DNA of 64,000 nt from Pelosinus propionicus DSM 13327 (GTDB lineage: Bacteria; Bacillota; Negativicutes; DSM-13327). Positions 39,163 to 47,185 of the stretch are shown here, one piece after another. The notes below the pieces were generated by a model. That model was not told the DNA's origin and did no database searches. It was given only the letters and a program-made list of their open reading frames with translations. Positions within the stretch are counted from its first letter, which is position 1. Every line of letters starts with the position of its first letter. The stretch is taken from positions 1 to 64,000 of the forward strand of contig NZ_FOTS01000029.1 of NCBI RefSeq assembly GCF_900114615.1, in the 5' to 3' direction. The position numbers and the translations under genes are program-made.

Positions 39163-39861
39163 TTGACTTTGAAAGCGATTAAAAAGGAAGTTTATGAAGC
39201 CAATTTGGAGCTTGTAAACAGAAAACTAGTAATCTACACTTGGGGAAATGTCAGTGCTATCGACAGAGTGAACAATCTGGTGGTCATCAAGCCCAGAGGG
39301 ATTGAGTACGAGGATCTCTGCGCCGAAGATATGTCGGTTGTGGACATGGAAGGAAATCTGGTTGAGGGCAGACTATTACCTTCGGTTGATCTGGACATTC
39401 ACCTTGAGATATATAAAAATTTAGAGTCGGTAGGGGGTATCGCCCATACTCATTCAACCTGGGCAACCGCATGGTGCCAATGTGGAAGGGGGATTCCCGT
39501 TTACGGAACCACTCATGCAGATCATTTCTATGGTGAAATTCCATGCACCCGCCAGCTAACTAAAGAAGAAGTCAAGGGCGAATATGAAAGAAATCTGGGG
39601 CGTATCATCTGCGATTTATTTAAAGGACGCGATCCTCTTGCAATGGGAGCTGTTCTGACGGCTGGTCATGGTCCGTTTACCTGGGGCAAGGATGCAAAGG
39701 CTGCCGTTGAGCACAGCGTGATACTTGAGGAACTTGCAAAAATGGCTAAGCTTTCTCTTGATATTGCCGGAGGTAATTGCCCGCTTTTACCGGATTTTAT
39801 GACAGAGAAACATTACACCAGGAAATACGGCGCAAATTCGTATTTCTATCAGAGTAAGTAG
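39163..39861 (+). CDS. ulaF: L-ribulose-5-phosphate 4-epimerase (UlaF/AraD type)
   Basis: This class II aldolase-fold, zinc-dependent epimerase converts L-ribulose 5-phosphate to D-xylulose 5-phosphate. TWGNVSAIDR, VIKPRGIEY, the zinc ligands in IAHTHSTWATAW and THADHFYGEIPCTR, and LTAGHGPFTWG match AraD/UlaF/SgbE closely. TTG 39163 is preferred (12 bases after GGAAAGG); a TTG at 39151 is immediately next to the site. Its product would be a transketolase substrate, which links it to the split transketolase downstream. Confidence 0.9.
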   Translation: MTLKAIKKEVYEANLELVNRKLVIYTWGNVSAIDRVNNLVVIKPRGIEYEDLCAEDMSVVDMEGNLVEGRLLPSVDLDIHLEIYKNLESVGGIAHTHSTWATAWCQCGRGIPVYGTTHADHFYGEIPCTRQLTKEEVKGEYERNLGRIICDLFKGRDPLAMGAVLTAGHGPFTWGKDAKAAVEHSVILEELAKMAKLSLDIAGGNCPLLPDFMTEKHYTRKYGANSYFYQSK

Positions 39862-39872
39862 GAGGAATTTAT

Positions 39873-40685
39873 ATGAAGACCTCCGTTTCGCTTTCACTGT
39901 TTAATGCTGACAAAACCGCTCCTGTGCTCTTTTCGGGGGATATTGAAACAAATATTCCCTATATCAGCTCAATCGGTTATGCTGGTGTGGATTTGTTTGT
40001 TTTAGACCCTCTAGCAGACATTAGCAAAAGGGCATTGAGGCTTCTGGCTGACAATAATCTAGGTGTAGGTGTCGTTATGCCGGCTGCACTGGCAAAAAAG
40101 CAATTGTTTATGGGTGACGTTGATAGCGGTGTTAGAAAGGAAATTATTAGAAGACTGAAGGAAATTATTGCGTTTTCAGCAGAAGCGGGGGCTATGGTTT
40201 CTTTAGGCCTTGTGCGGGGAAGCGTTAAGGGTAACGATAGCTATGAAGCATTCTTTCAACGTTTTGCCGATACTTGTGAAAAATTAATTCCTTTTGCAGA
40301 GCAACACGGTGTCAAACTTCTGATTGAACCCATCAACCGTTATGAAATAAATACACTAAATTCTAGCCAAGAGGCCTTTGAGTTCATACAGAAATTCAAT
40401 CTTCCTTTATTTTTGATGCTGGATACTTTTCATATGAATATTGAAGATGTGTCCATAGAGGAAAGCTTTGTCCATTGTCAACAGCTTGTCAGACATATAC
40501 ATTTTCTTGATTCGAACAGAAGGGCACCCGGGATGGGACATCTAGAAATGACAAAAATATATGAATTGCTCAAACAACTAAATTATGACGGCTATCTGTG
40601 TCTTGAAGCACTTTCGTTGCCGGACAGCAAAACCTGTGCATTAAAGGGTATAGAGTTTTTTGCAAAAATAGGATTATGTGGGTGA
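39873..40685 (+). CDS. Sugar-phosphate isomerase/epimerase, UlaE-like
   Basis: This is an AP-endonuclease-2/xylose-isomerase-like TIM barrel of 270 residues. Metal-site residues are visible in LLIEPINRYE (Glu), MLDTFHMNIED (Asp, His), HIHFLDSNRRAPGMGH and CLEALSLPD (final Glu). UlaE-type enzymes epimerise L-xylulose 5-phosphate at C3; relatives include tagatose epimerases, hydroxypyruvate isomerases and oxo-isoapionate decarboxylases. Context beside ulaF favours an UlaE role, but not firmly. It starts 11 bases after ulaF. Confidence 0.8.
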   Translation: MKTSVSLSLFNADKTAPVLFSGDIETNIPYISSIGYAGVDLFVLDPLADISKRALRLLADNNLGVGVVMPAALAKKQLFMGDVDSGVRKEIIRRLKEIIAFSAEAGAMVSLGLVRGSVKGNDSYEAFFQRFADTCEKLIPFAEQHGVKLLIEPINRYEINTLNSSQEAFEFIQKFNLPLFLMLDTFHMNIEDVSIEESFVHCQQLVRHIHFLDSNRRAPGMGHLEMTKIYELLKQLNYDGYLCLEALSLPDSKTCALKGIEFFAKIGLCG

Positions 40686-40715
40686 AGTTATGAATACAAG
40701 GAGTTGGATAAAGGA

Positions 40716-41735
40716 ATGAAAATAAAAAAAGATATTCTCTGTCAAATTGATAAAGTGTATGCGACATGCATTAGCGAGCATAATGAAGAGCTTATCCTAA
40801 TCGGCGCTTCGGAAGGTGAAGGTGAAAGCCGAGCCTTTATTGGTGACAAAAATACTGTCATGTGGGAAAAGCCTGGCGGGACAATGAATGTGGTGCCTGT
40901 ACCGGGTAAAGAAAATGAGTTCTTTGCAACTTTGAAATTCCTGCCGGTATTTGCAGCCCAGGATTGTACGCTAAATTACGTTCGATTAAAGGACGGCAAC
41001 TGGCAAGTAACAGAAATAATGAAGTTTCCATATCTCCACAGGTTTGATTTGTTCGAAAAAAATGGCCGGATATATTTAGTGGGAGCGACTCTGTGTGAAT
41101 TAAAAGAGTTCCAGCAAGACTGGAGCAAACCTGGGGCTGTATTTGTCGGAGAGCTCGAAAGCGATTTAACTCTTCCAATTAATATAAAAACAATATATAA
41201 GGGTATAACAAAGAATCACGGATTATGCCGTGTGAAAAACTGGCATGAGGGAGATGCTTATCTGGTGACTGGTGTTGAAGGTGTATTTTCTTTGCGTATT
41301 CCTGAAAATCCCTTTACAGACAAGTGGGAGATTAATAGGCTAATGGATAATGAAGTAAGTGACATTGCCGCTGTGGATATAGACAATGATGGAGTTCTGG
41401 AACTGGCAACAATTGAACCCTTTCATGGGAACAAGTGTGTAATCTACAAAAAGGAAGAACATGGATATAAGCCCATAAAAGACTATGATATCGAGTTCGG
41501 ACATGTGATTTGGGGCGGCGATGTTGCAGGGATGCCAGTTTTTCTGCTGGGATACAGGAAAGAGAAGATGGAGCTTTTGGCAATCGGAAAGGACGGTAAT
41601 GATTTTAAGACTACATTAATAGATCAGAATGTCGGACCGAGTCAAATATCTGTATTGAATAAGGATCAGAAAACATATATTTTGTCAGCCAACAGACAAA
41701 TAGACGAACTGGCCTTATATACTGTCAGCAAATAA
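40716..41735 (+). CDS. Unassigned beta-propeller-like protein with FG-GAP/VCBS motif
   Basis: This protein of 340 residues has no signal peptide or membrane segment. It is built of repeating beta-rich units, each about 45-50 residues (for example GRIYLVGATL and DAYLVTGVEGVFSL). One calcium-type loop, AAVDIDNDGVLELATIEP, resembles FG-GAP/VCBS propeller blades. I do not recognise a named family. It sits between sugar isomerase and transporter genes, so a lactonase-like, mutarotase-like or sensory role is possible but unproved. ATG 40716 lies after AAGGAG and was chosen over TTG 40704. Confidence 0.65.
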   Translation: MKIKKDILCQIDKVYATCISEHNEELILIGASEGEGESRAFIGDKNTVMWEKPGGTMNVVPVPGKENEFFATLKFLPVFAAQDCTLNYVRLKDGNWQVTEIMKFPYLHRFDLFEKNGRIYLVGATLCELKEFQQDWSKPGAVFVGELESDLTLPINIKTIYKGITKNHGLCRVKNWHEGDAYLVTGVEGVFSLRIPENPFTDKWEINRLMDNEVSDIAAVDIDNDGVLELATIEPFHGNKCVIYKKEEHGYKPIKDYDIEFGHVIWGGDVAGMPVFLLGYRKEKMELLAIGKDGNDFKTTLIDQNVGPSQISVLNKDQKTYILSANRQIDELALYTVSK

Positions 41736-41882
41736 ATAATTGATTGGGAAGCTTTCATAGTTGTGCTGAATACACAACACTTATTTTGAGTTGAAGGAAA
41801 AATCGAGTAATCAAAAAAACGATGCTGAAGTTACTGCTAATTTTAAGATAGGGTGGCAAATGAAAGATGGGAGAGGATTTAA

Positions 41883-43193
41883 TTGACGACAAGTACTACT
41901 GACGCTATGTTGACAAAACGATCGACCAAGCAAAGATGGATAATCGCCGGAATTTTGATGATTATAATGTTTTTTTCTTTTATTGACCGTGTAAATATTT
42001 CTATTTTGATAGCTGACAAAGAATTTATTAAGGCCATGGGGATTCAGGGGCAGGCAATACAAATGGGGATGCTGATGAGCTCCTTTTTGTTGGCATATGG
42101 CATCGGAAATATTATTCTAAGTCCGTTAGGGGATATAATCGGTCCACGTAAGTCAATGTTAATTGCTGTAGTATTTTGGGCGGCTGCGATGAGCCTTGGG
42201 GGGATAGCGCAGACTTTTGCAATGATGATTGTCGCGCGGGTAACACTTGGGATATTTGAAGGACTGCACTTTCCCATGCAGAGTACGTTTGTAAAAAATT
42301 GGTTTCCTCCGAAGGAAAGAGGAAGGGCCAATGCTATTGTTGTGTTAGGTATATCTGTCGCTCCGGCTGTTGCTATGCCATTTCTTGCCTGGCTTGTCCA
42401 TTTTGCAGGTTGGCGCGATAGTTTCTTCGTATTAACTGTACTAGGGTTGATTCCCCTACTTTTATTATGGTTTTGGACTACTGACAGGCCAAGCCAAAAT
42501 AAGAGAGTAAACGAACTGGAACTGAAACATATTGAAGATGGGATTGCGGAAGAGGCGAAGGTGCAATCACCGGAAAGCACGCAAAGTACAGAAAAGGAAA
42601 CGTTTTGGATTAGGTTTCAATCGTTTTCGTCCGATTACCGGTTTTGGATTATGGTAGTCTATTTTTCAGTGCACAGTTCGGTATTTTGGGGATCAATGAC
42701 CTGGTTGCCGAGCTATCTTAAAGACGCGCGAGGTTTTTCATGGGAGGCCATGGGGATATTGTCGTCTTTGCCGTGGATTGTATCGATTCTCTCAAAGATT
42801 TTTTCAGGGGTTCTTTGCGATAAGTTAGGGCCTGGCCGCAGAGCGCGCGTTCTTGTCATTGCGATGACCTTCATGTCACTTGGAACGTATTTTGGCGCTA
42901 AGGCCACTGAACCACTTGTGGCAGCAATTCTCCTAGGGATAGGGATGGGGGCGATAGGCATGAGCGGGCCTGCTTCATGGACGATACTGCAGGATATCGT
43001 TCCTAGTAAAGGAGTTTCTACTGCAAGCGGGATAGTGAACGGTATCTCCAATGGAGTGGCTGCCTTGGCTCCATTGATGGTGGGATGGTTTATCAGTAAT
43101 ACGGGTAGCTATGACGGTGGCCTGTTTTTCTTAGTAGCCACCAGTATAGTAGGTGGATTGCTCGCACTGGTTTTGTCAGTGAAGAAAAATTGA
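41883..43193 (+). CDS. MFS transporter, anion:cation symporter family
   Basis: This second transporter has 12 predicted helices. FFSFIDRVNISILI at helix 1, SPLGDIIGPRKSML between helices 2 and 3, and GRANAIVVLGISVAPAVAMP are typical of the ACS family (GudP, DgoT, phthalate permease), which imports sugar acids and other organic anions with H+ or Na+. The start is TTG 41883, after GAGAGG. The 436 residues are usual. It suggests that the cluster's substrate is a hexonate-like acid. Confidence 0.85.
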   Translation: MTTSTTDAMLTKRSTKQRWIIAGILMIIMFFSFIDRVNISILIADKEFIKAMGIQGQAIQMGMLMSSFLLAYGIGNIILSPLGDIIGPRKSMLIAVVFWAAAMSLGGIAQTFAMMIVARVTLGIFEGLHFPMQSTFVKNWFPPKERGRANAIVVLGISVAPAVAMPFLAWLVHFAGWRDSFFVLTVLGLIPLLLLWFWTTDRPSQNKRVNELELKHIEDGIAEEAKVQSPESTQSTEKETFWIRFQSFSSDYRFWIMVVYFSVHSSVFWGSMTWLPSYLKDARGFSWEAMGILSSLPWIVSILSKIFSGVLCDKLGPGRRARVLVIAMTFMSLGTYFGAKATEPLVAAILLGIGMGAIGMSGPASWTILQDIVPSKGVSTASGIVNGISNGVAALAPLMVGWFISNTGSYDGGLFFLVATSIVGGLLALVLSVKKN

Positions 43194-43291
43194 CTTTATT
43201 GGCCAATAAATCCTACCACTATGTGGGAATTTCATTGGTGAAAAACTTGTCTGATGTATTCAACTTTAAAAAAATTTGGAGGTATATCAAA

Positions 43292-44263
43292 ATGGTTAAA
43301 CCGAAAGTTTATGTTACAAGGCTATTACTTGAAGACTCTCTAGCTTTGCTGAAGGAACGCTGCGAAGTTGAAATGAATCCTGGCTTTAAAATTTTGCCAA
43401 AAAAGGAATTCCTAGAAAAAGTCCGCGACAAAGATGCTATTCTAGTGTCGCATACTCCTATTGATGCTGAAATCTGTGAGGCCATCAAATCACACTGCAA
43501 AATATTGGCTACTAATGGTGTCGGCTACAATAATGTTGATGTAGAGGCTGCCACAAAATGTGGGATTTGGGTCACCAACAATCCGGAGGCCGTGAAGGGT
43601 TCAACGGCTGATTTCACTTGGGCGCTTATCCTTTCTACGGCCAGGCGTATTGTTGAGTGTGACCAATTCGTACGCGCGGGACGAAAAGACTGGGGGCCGC
43701 TAAATCTGCTCGGAGCGCAAGTTAGCGAGAAAACGATTGGAATCATTGGTGCCGGGCGTGTAGGGACGGCGGTCGGGAAAAGGGCTGTGGGGTTTGATGT
43801 GGAGATTTTATATACTGATGTAGCGCCTAGTGCTACTTTTGAAGCGGCCACAAATGGGCGGTATGTAGATATGGAAACTCTGCTAAAGAATGCTGATTTC
43901 GTCACACTGCATGTCCCCTCGCTTCCTTCTACCCATCATCTTATTGGGCGCGAAGAGCTAAATATGATGAAACCAACAGCTATCTTGATAAACGTTGCAA
44001 GAGGCGATGTTGTTGATGAAGCAGCATTGCTTGAGGCTCTACGTGATGGTACTATAGCAGGGGCTGGCCTCGATGTCTTTGAAAGGGAACCGGAAATTAC
44101 ACCAGGATTAGCGGAACTTCCTAATGTCGTGCTGGCCCCACACGTGGCGACAGCAACAAAGTATACCAGGATAAAACAGGGTGAGGCTAGTGCACGAAAT
44201 ATCTTTGCTGCGTTGGACGGCAAGATACCGGCCAATTGTCTGAATCCCGAGGCTAAAGGCTAA
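43292..44263 (+). CDS. D-2-hydroxyacid dehydrogenase (glyoxylate/hydroxypyruvate reductase type)
   Basis: This NAD(P)-dependent dehydrogenase of 323 residues has the Rossmann motif IGIIGAGRVGTAVGKRA, the catalytic Arg in LINVARGDVVDE, Glu in GLDVFEREPEI and His in VLAPHVATAT. It resembles GhrB/TkrA 2-keto-gluconate and hydroxypyruvate reductases. ATG 43292 follows GGAGG; an ATG-less longer frame from 43190 was rejected. Next to an ACS-type transporter it may reduce a 2-keto sugar acid. The direction and substrate are inferred. Confidence 0.87.
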   Translation: MVKPKVYVTRLLLEDSLALLKERCEVEMNPGFKILPKKEFLEKVRDKDAILVSHTPIDAEICEAIKSHCKILATNGVGYNNVDVEAATKCGIWVTNNPEAVKGSTADFTWALILSTARRIVECDQFVRAGRKDWGPLNLLGAQVSEKTIGIIGAGRVGTAVGKRAVGFDVEILYTDVAPSATFEAATNGRYVDMETLLKNADFVTLHVPSLPSTHHLIGREELNMMKPTAILINVARGDVVDEAALLEALRDGTIAGAGLDVFEREPEITPGLAELPNVVLAPHVATATKYTRIKQGEASARNIFAALDGKIPANCLNPEAKG

Positions 44264-44381
44264 TTGCTCCGGTGAGTATTTGCAGTCGCAAATGGAAATA
44301 GGAAAAATAGCTTGCATGGCTATTGCTAATACAGGAGGATCAAATAAACTGAATTTAAGCTATAAAAGGAGTAAACGTGAA

Positions 44382-45230
44382 ATGGATAAACAAGAAATAC
44401 AGGAATTAGAAAAAATAGCAGCTAAGATACGATGGCACACGGTACATTCCATATTTAGCGCCGGATCAGGACATCCCGGCGGAGCGTTATCGATAGCTGA
44501 TATTCTTGCCACATTATATTTCGATATTATGAAAATAAATCCGCTGCAGCCCAAATGGTCGGAACGAGATCGATTGGTTCTATCAAAGGGACATGCGGCA
44601 CCTTCCTATTACGCAGCACTTGCACTAAGGGGATACTTTCCAGTAGATGACATGGTTACTTTGAGAAATTTTGATAGTTACCTTCAAGGGCATCCTGATA
44701 TGAAAAAAATTCCGGGTGTAGATATGTCAACAGGTTCATTAGGACAAGGGTTGTCAGTTGCAAATGGGATGGCTCTTGTAAGTAAATTTGATGGCAGTGG
44801 ATTTCGGGTTTTTGCTATGTTAGGCGATGGAGAAATTGAAGAGGGACAGATTTGGGAAGCAGCTATGACGGCTTCGCATTATAAATTAGGAAATTTGACA
44901 GCATTTCTTGATTGCAATGGTTTACAAATTGATGGCAAAGTGACCGACGTCATGTCGCCGTTGCCGCTGAAAGAAAAATTTCAAGCGTTCGGCTGGGCAG
45001 TAACTGAAATTGATGGTCACTCGATTGAGGCTATTAAAAATGCTGCTGATTGGGCACAGACGATACCAGAACAACCAAAGCTAATTATTTGCCGGACAAT
45101 AAAGGGGAAAGGCGTATCCTTTATGGAGAATCAGGCAGGTTGGCATGGGGCTGCTCCGAACCAGGAACAATGGCAAGTCGCTCAAAATGAATTGAATCAA
45201 GTTCTTTTGTCGTTGGGGGTGAAACAGTAA
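44382..45230 (+). CDS. Transketolase, N-terminal subunit
   Basis: This is the thiamine-diphosphate-binding half of a split transketolase (282 residues). SAGSGHPGGALSIAD, LSKGHAAPSYYAAL, MSTGSLGQGLSVANG and the metal/ThDP motif GDGEIEEGQIWEA are present. ATG 44382 follows AAAGGAG; the longer frame from 44280 was rejected. Split transketolases are frequent in carbohydrate clusters, for instance in apiose or sulfosugar use, and act on specialised ketose phosphates. It shares one base with the C-terminal subunit gene. Confidence 0.92.
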   Translation: MDKQEIQELEKIAAKIRWHTVHSIFSAGSGHPGGALSIADILATLYFDIMKINPLQPKWSERDRLVLSKGHAAPSYYAALALRGYFPVDDMVTLRNFDSYLQGHPDMKKIPGVDMSTGSLGQGLSVANGMALVSKFDGSGFRVFAMLGDGEIEEGQIWEAAMTASHYKLGNLTAFLDCNGLQIDGKVTDVMSPLPLKEKFQAFGWAVTEIDGHSIEAIKNAADWAQTIPEQPKLIICRTIKGKGVSFMENQAGWHGAAPNQEQWQVAQNELNQVLLSLGVKQ

Positions 45231-46162
45231 TGAAAAAAATGTCTACGAGAGAGGCATATGGGCGTGCCATCACAGAATTCGGCGCAACAAATCAATTCTT
45301 TGTACTAGATGCAGATTTATCTAAAGCAACCCGTACAGATATATTTGCAAAACAGTTTCCTAGTCGTTTTTTTAATATGGGTATTGCAGAATGCGATATG
45401 ATGTCTACAGCAGCCGGAATGGCCACGTGTGGAAAAAAAGTTTTTGCCAGCACTTTTGCAATGTTTGCGACAGGTCGCGCGTATGAACAAATTCGTAACT
45501 CAATAGCATATCCCAAATTAAATGTTAAGATTGCAGCTACCCATGGTGGTGTACTTATAGGTCCGGATGGCGGTTCCCATCAGTGTATCGAAGATATTTC
45601 TTTAATGCGGACAATACCAGGAATGGTGGTACTGGCACCAGCAGATGCTGTTGAGGCAAGGGCTGTAGTTGAGGCTGCAATCGAGTATGATGGACCTGTT
45701 TATATGAGATTTGGGCGAAGTGATGTGCCGATTATTTATGATACAGAAAATTTTGAATTTAAGATAGGTAAAGGTAAAACAGTACTGGAGGGCAATGACC
45801 TTACTATTATTGCCATTGGCGATATGGTATATGAAGCAATGGAGGCTGCTAAACACTTAAAAGAAGAAGGAATTGAAGCAAGGGTAATCGATATGTGCTC
45901 AGTGAAACCGATTGATATTGACTTGATCATCAAGGCGGCAAACGAAACTGGTAGAATAGTCACGGTAGAAGATCATAATATTATTGGTGGACTTGGAAGT
46001 GCAGTATCCGAAGTATTAGCTGAGAATTGTCCGGTATCGCTAAAAAGAATTGGTATTATGGATGTATTTGGTAGGTCCGGACAAGTGAAGGAACTTGCTG
46101 AATATTTCGGTATAAATGCTAAGGCTATCATTGACGGGGTAAAAGAACTTTTAGTGAAATAA
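45230..46162 (+). CDS. Transketolase, C-terminal subunit
   Basis: This is the partner half (310 residues) with the pyrimidine-binding domain (MGIAECDMMSTAAGMA supplies the catalytic Glu; TFAMFATGRAYEQIRNSI) and the C-terminal transketolase domain (VEDHNIIGGLGSAVSEVLAE). It starts within the stop codon of the N-terminal gene (TAATG), so the subunits are made together. Confidence 0.92.
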   Translation: MKKMSTREAYGRAITEFGATNQFFVLDADLSKATRTDIFAKQFPSRFFNMGIAECDMMSTAAGMATCGKKVFASTFAMFATGRAYEQIRNSIAYPKLNVKIAATHGGVLIGPDGGSHQCIEDISLMRTIPGMVVLAPADAVEARAVVEAAIEYDGPVYMRFGRSDVPIIYDTENFEFKIGKGKTVLEGNDLTIIAIGDMVYEAMEAAKHLKEEGIEARVIDMCSVKPIDIDLIIKAANETGRIVTVEDHNIIGGLGSAVSEVLAENCPVSLKRIGIMDVFGRSGQVKELAEYFGINAKAIIDGVKELLVK

Positions 46163-46217
46163 TCCAAGTGAGAACATAATTAAGTGAAGAATGCTACAAA
46201 TAAAAAGAGGAGAGAAT

Positions 46218-47147
46218 ATGAAAAAGATATTTGTCAATCTTAAAAGGTTTGATGTTCCTAAAGATATGGGAGGTATATGTACTAAGGACAATCCTAAACA
46301 GTGGATTGAATGGATTGTTGAGGAAAGCGTAAAAAATGGTTTAGGTAAACTTAATGATATTGAGGTTATCTTCCTACTTCCGGAAGGTCTTGCAATTTCA
46401 GCAATAGAAAAGCTAGCGACATACTCTGCTAGTGCGATTGGTTCCATTAATATTGGAATACAGGGGGTATTTAGAGAGGATGTGGAGAAGGGCGTTAATT
46501 TTGGCGCTTTTACTACCAATCTTCCTGCAGCGGCAGCAAAAAATATGGGCTGTACCTGGTCCATAATAGGACATTCTGAAGAGAGAAAAGACAAGCTCGG
46601 AATAATTGCAAAGTATGATTCCGAGGTGCTCATTGATATGAATAAATCTGCAGCTGCTAAACAAACCGTAAATGCTATCATAAACCAAGAAGTCCACTGT
46701 GCGCTTAATGCTGGGTTGAAGGTATTGGTATGCCTTGGCGAAACAGCAGAAGAAAAGGGGGAAGGTGAATTTGAGGTACAAAAGCCCCGTATAAAATCCG
46801 TCTTGAAAAAACAGCTGGAGCAAAGTCTTCGAGGAGTTGAAGCGGAAAATCTTACGGAGAGCATTGCTATTGGATATGAGCCTATATGGGCCATTGGACC
46901 GGGGAAAATTCCTCCAGGGGCAGAATATATCGATTTTGTATCATCTTTTATTAAGGAAATTGTCTATGAAATTCTTGGATTTGATCCTGTAGTAGTTTAT
47001 GGTGGAGGATTAAAAGAAGAAAATGCCAAGATGATTTCGAAAATAGGTTCACTCGGTGGCGGCCTAGTGGCCTTGACACGTTTCAGCGGCGACATTGGTT
47101 TTTACCCGGAAGAGTTGGCAAAGATTATAGAACAATATAAGGAATAA
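46218..47147 (+). CDS. Triosephosphate-isomerase-like enzyme
   Basis: A TIM-fold enzyme of 309 residues, about 55 longer than usual TpiA. The catalytic Lys appears as FVNLKRFDVP, the His in WSIIGHSEERKD and the Glu in IGYEPIWAIGPGK; the phosphate loop reads VVYGGGLKEENA. The NLKRFDVP start differs from the canonical NWKMN. Relatives of this kind include L-erythrulose-phosphate isomerases (LerI/EryH), so a tetrulose- or pentulose-phosphate role is possible besides triose phosphate. ATG 46218 follows AGAGGAGAG. Confidence 0.8.
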   Translation: MKKIFVNLKRFDVPKDMGGICTKDNPKQWIEWIVEESVKNGLGKLNDIEVIFLLPEGLAISAIEKLATYSASAIGSINIGIQGVFREDVEKGVNFGAFTTNLPAAAAKNMGCTWSIIGHSEERKDKLGIIAKYDSEVLIDMNKSAAAKQTVNAIINQEVHCALNAGLKVLVCLGETAEEKGEGEFEVQKPRIKSVLKKQLEQSLRGVEAENLTESIAIGYEPIWAIGPGKIPPGAEYIDFVSSFIKEIVYEILGFDPVVVYGGGLKEENAKMISKIGSLGGGLVALTRFSGDIGFYPEELAKIIEQYKE

Positions 47148-47185
47148 TGAGAGCACATTATATAAGTAGGAGAGGAGTACAAAAA

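Noticed and set aside
39163-40685. Complete L-ascorbate (ula) operon
   Set aside because: The PTS genes ulaABC and the decarboxylase gene ulaD are absent, so only part of that pathway is supported.
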